Shown here: positions 6,393 to 7,913 of the stretch, piece after piece
Layout of the letters: every line of letters starts with the position of its first letter
How positions within the stretch are numbered: the first letter of the stretch is position 1
Assembly (NCBI GenBank): GCA_019695455.1
Contig: JAEUAC010000001.1
Location: 1-7,913 of the forward strand
DNA from: Methylorubrum extorquens
GTDB taxonomy: Bacteria > Pseudomonadota > Alphaproteobacteria > Rhizobiales > Beijerinckiaceae
Length of the DNA stretch: 7,913 nucleotides
Direction of reading: 5' to 3'
Notes under the pieces: generated by a model
Seen by the model: only the letters and a program-made list of their open reading frames with translations
What the model was told of the DNA's origin: nothing
The model's database searches: none
Program-made: the position numbers and the translations under genes

Positions 6393-6782
6393 TCACGGCG
6401 CCGCCCGGTTCCCCTGCGCGTCGAACAGCGCCAGGAAGGCGATCAGGTCCGCGATCCTGCGGTCGTCCTTCAGGCCCGCGAACATCATCTTGGTGCCGGG
6501 CACGACGCCCTTCGGGTCGCGGATGTAGTCGCGCAGCGTCGCCTCGTCCCAGGTCAGGCCCGACGCCCTGTTGGCGGCCGAGTAGGCGTAGCCCGGATAG
6601 GTGCCGGCCTTGCGGCCCACGAGCCCGTTCTGGGCGGGGCCGATCCCGTTCTGCGCCCCCGGCCCGATCGCATGGCAGCTCCGGCAGACGGCGAAGGCCC
6701 GCTCCCCCGCGACGGGGTCGGCGGCATGCGCGGTCCCGGCCGCGAGCAGGAGAAGGGCGCCGAGGACCGTCGCGTGCCGCAT
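6393..6782 (-). CDS. Secreted class I c-type cytochrome (cytochrome c2 / mitochondrial c-like)
   Basis: This 129-residue protein is a small soluble monohaem electron carrier of the periplasm. Residues 1-20 are a Sec signal peptide: RH near the start, a leucine/alanine core, and an AHA-AD cleavage site after residue 20. The haem-binding CRSCH is at 33-37 and the sixth-ligand region PGTKMMFAGLKD follows, where Met99 is the likely axial ligand by comparison with mitochondrial GTKM. IADLIAFLALF forms the C-terminal helix that packs on the N-terminal one. In photosynthetic or respiring alphaproteobacteria such proteins link the bc1 complex to oxidases or reaction centres; the actual partner is not shown here. 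The start gives a proper signal peptide, but no Shine-Dalgarno sequence is seen. The gene converges on folC and diverges from hemA, the haem-supply gene. Confidence 0.93.
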   Translation of the reverse strand: MRHATVLGALLLLAAGTAHAADPVAGERAFAVCRSCHAIGPGAQNGIGPAQNGLVGRKAGTYPGYAYSAANRASGLTWDEATLRDYIRDPKGVVPGTKMMFAGLKDDRRIADLIAFLALFDAQGNRAAP

Positions 6783-6837
6783 GGGAGAATGTCCGATTCG
6801 CAGGATCGTCGCGTCGTAGCCTAGCGCGCCCTCCGCC

Positions 6838-6856
6838 CCGCCGCATCGCGCGGCGG
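6838..6856. repeat. Hairpin 1 upstream of hemA
   Basis: CCGCCGC (6838-6844) pairs fully with GCGGCGG (6850-6856) across the 5-base loop ATCGC. No T-run follows on either strand. It could fold in a hemA leader RNA or mark the edge between the two divergent promoters. Confidence 0.4.
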
Positions 6857-6858
6857 AT

Positions 6859-6877
6859 CGCCCCGGCGACGGGGGCG
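6859..6877. repeat. Hairpin 2 upstream of hemA
   Basis: CGCCCC (6859-6864) pairs with GGGGCG (6872-6877) across a 7-base loop. It begins 2 bases after hairpin 1, so the pair forms a compact double-hairpin element about 85-125 bases before the hemA start. Its function is unknown. Confidence 0.35.
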
Positions 6878-6900
6878 CGCCTCGCCTGGGCCCGCGATTT

Positions 6901-6912
6901 GCACCATGGTGC
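6901..6912. promoter_or_regulatory. Perfect 12-bp palindrome, possible operator of hemA / cytochrome gene
   Basis: GCACCATGGTGC is its own reverse complement. It lies 49 bases before the hemA start, in one of the less GC-rich patches of the region. Its half-sites recall those of NtrC (GCACC ... GGTGC), but the spacing is 2 bases rather than about 5, so NtrC is unlikely. A dimeric regulator could bind here; none can be named. Confidence 0.35.
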
Positions 6913-6961
6913 CGCAGGCCCGCCGCACCCTCGGGCCGGTCACCGGGACGTCGCGACCGCC

Positions 6962-7913
6962 ATGGATTACGAGGCCTTCTTCGAGACCCGTCTCGGAGAG
7001 CTGCACCGGGAGGGCCGCTACCGGGTCTTCGCCGATCTCGAGCGGGCCCGCGGCGCCTATCCGGCCGCGACCCACCACCATGCCGGCGGGACCCGGCCCG
7101 TGACGGTCTGGTGCTCGAACGACTATCTCGGCATGGGGCAGCACCCCGACGTCATCGCGGCCATGCACGAGGCGCTGGATCGCTGCGGCGCCGGCGCCGG
7201 CGGCACGCGCAACATCGCGGGCACGACGCATGCGCACGTGCTCCTCGAGGCCGAGCTCGCCGACCTGCACGGCAAGGAGGCGGCCCTCCTGTTCACGTCG
7301 GGCTACGTGTCGAACTGGGCGACGCTCTCGACCCTCGCCTCGTCCATGCCGGGCTGCGTGGTCCTGTCGGACAAGGGCAACCACGCCTCCATGATCGAGG
7401 GCATCCGCCATTCGCGGGCCGAGAGCCGCATCTTCGCCCACAACGATGCGGCCGATCTCGACCGGCACCTCGCGGCGATCGATCCCGCCCGGCCGAAGAT
7501 CGTCGCCTTCGAGTCGGTCTATTCCATGGACGGCGACGTCGCGCCCATCGCGGATCTCTGCGACGTCGCCGAGCGTCACGGCGCCATGACCTATCTCGAC
7601 GAGGTCCACGCGGTCGGCCTCTACGGGGCGCGCGGCGGCGGCATCTCGGAGCGGGACGGCGTCGCGGACCGGCTCACCGTCGTCGAGGGCACGCTCGCCA
7701 AGGGGTTCGGCGTCGTCGGCGGCTACATCGCGGCATCGGCCGCGCTCTGCGACTTCGTGCGCTCCTTCGCGTCGGGCTTCATCTTCACGACCGCGCTTCC
7801 GCCCGCCATCGCGGCCGGCGCGCTCGCCTCGGTGCGCTACCTCAAGGGCTCCGCCGCCCTGTGCGACGCCGTGCGCAGCCACGCGCCGGGCTTCATCTTC
7901 ACCACCGCCCTGC
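6962..7913 (+). CDS. hemA: 5-aminolevulinate synthase, partial, with an abnormal 3' part
   Basis: HemA (ALAS) condenses glycine and succinyl-CoA with PLP to give 5-aminolevulinate, the first haem precursor in alphaproteobacteria. 317 codons are visible of the usual 400 or so; the window ends before the stop. The start MDYEAFFETRL and REGRYRVFADLER match the family N-terminus. Also seen are GAGAGGTRNIAGTTHAHVLLEAELADLHGKEAALLFTSGYVSN, His141 in GNHASMIEG (stacks on PLP), ESVYSMDGDVAP, Asp213 and His216 in YLDEVHAVG, and the PLP lysine Lys247 in GTLAKGFG. Residues 259-296 are normal, but from about 297 the chain repeats residues 259-279 in divergent form instead of continuing into the usual charged helix after YLK. 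The identity of the gene is secure; the last 64 bases are doubtful. Confidence 0.93.
   Translation, partial: MDYEAFFETRLGELHREGRYRVFADLERARGAYPAATHHHAGGTRPVTVWCSNDYLGMGQHPDVIAAMHEALDRCGAGAGGTRNIAGTTHAHVLLEAELADLHGKEAALLFTSGYVSNWATLSTLASSMPGCVVLSDKGNHASMIEGIRHSRAESRIFAHNDAADLDRHLAAIDPARPKIVAFESVYSMDGDVAPIADLCDVAERHGAMTYLDEVHAVGLYGARGGGISERDGVADRLTVVEGTLAKGFGVVGGYIAASAALCDFVRSFASGFIFTTALPPAIAAGALASVRYLKGSAALCDAVRSHAPGFIFTTAL
7736..7912 (+). repeat. Divergent internal repeat within hemA at the window edge
   Basis: Bases 7736-7798 (residues 259-279) recur as 7850-7912 (residues 297-317), offset 114 bases, in the same frame. I count 50 of 63 bases and 18 of 21 residues identical. The residue differences are Phe/Ala, Phe/His and Ser/Pro, and most other changes are silent. 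Both versions look like genuine ALAS sequence for the same structural position: DFVRSFASGF and DAVRSHAPGF types both occur in alphaproteobacteria. This suggests a join to a second hemA rather than a fresh tandem copy. Confidence 0.85.

Larger units (their letters stand above)
6783..6961. promoter_or_regulatory. Divergent intergenic region between the cytochrome gene and hemA
   Basis: These 179 bases must hold the promoters of both flanking genes, but I see no clear -35/-10 pair for either. There is no FNR-type TTGAT-N4-ATCAA box. The region does contain two adjacent hairpins (6838-6856 and 6859-6877) and a perfect palindrome (6901-6912), listed separately. An ATG inside the palindrome (6906) is out of frame with hemA and opens only a shadow frame. 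Confidence 0.5.

Noticed and set aside
6901..6912. An NtrC binding site in the hemA upstream palindrome
   Set aside because: The half-sites look similar, but the spacing between GCACC and GGTGC is 2 bases rather than about 5.
6821..7882. A 353-codon minus-strand frame opposite hemA
   Set aside because: It overlaps the clear ALAS frame and has no known motif, so it is treated as a shadow.
1..7913. A new defence, mobile or biosynthetic system
   Set aside because: All eight genes belong to well-known housekeeping families; no transposase, integrase, CRISPR repeats, toxin-antitoxin pair or unrecognised gene cluster is visible.

Overview
The window is very GC-rich (above 70 % by eye), with almost every third codon position G or C. 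Its gene content points to an alphaproteobacterium, most likely of the order Hyphomicrobiales. Markers for this are a short-pathway 5-aminolevulinate synthase (HemA), a Rhodobacter/Sinorhizobium-style phospholipid methyltransferase, an AccD without the usual four-cysteine zinc finger, and the trpA-accD-folC gene order. A Methylobacteriaceae-like genome would fit, but the genus cannot be fixed from this stretch.

Layout: 1-229 is upstream sequence with a strong GC hairpin and a possible promoter. Six plus-strand genes follow in tight order: mnmA (230-1384, tRNA 2-thiolation), a PmtA-like SAM methyltransferase (1393-2031, membrane lipid methylation), an M20 zinc carboxypeptidase (2048-3199), trpA (3267-4103, tryptophan synthase alpha), accD (4148-5047, acetyl-CoA carboxylase carboxyltransferase beta) and folC (5057-6382, folate polyglutamylation). 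A minus-strand gene for a secreted class I c-type cytochrome (6393-6782) converges on folC. A 179-base divergent intergenic region holds two hairpins and a perfect 12-bp palindrome. hemA then starts at 6962 and runs off the right edge.

The genes are housekeeping: tRNA modification, phospholipid, amino-acid, fatty-acid and folate synthesis, then a cytochrome beside the first haem-biosynthesis gene. Spacing suggests that mnmA, pmtA and the peptidase share a transcript, and that accD and folC are translationally coupled. trpA may begin a new unit after a 67-base gap. I found no mobile element, CRISPR array, tRNA, rRNA, phage gene or defence system.

The most surprising feature is at the right edge. 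Inside hemA, a 21-residue stretch (residues 259-279) recurs 38 codons later (297-317) in a divergent version: 18/21 residues and 50/63 bases match. The normal family sequence does not continue there. This is either a chimeric join with another hemA copy (assembly or recombination) or a real partial internal duplication. A second point of interest is an 8-bp hairpin that carries the accD stop codon in its loop and ends one base before the folC GTG start. I see no convincing new biological system in this window.
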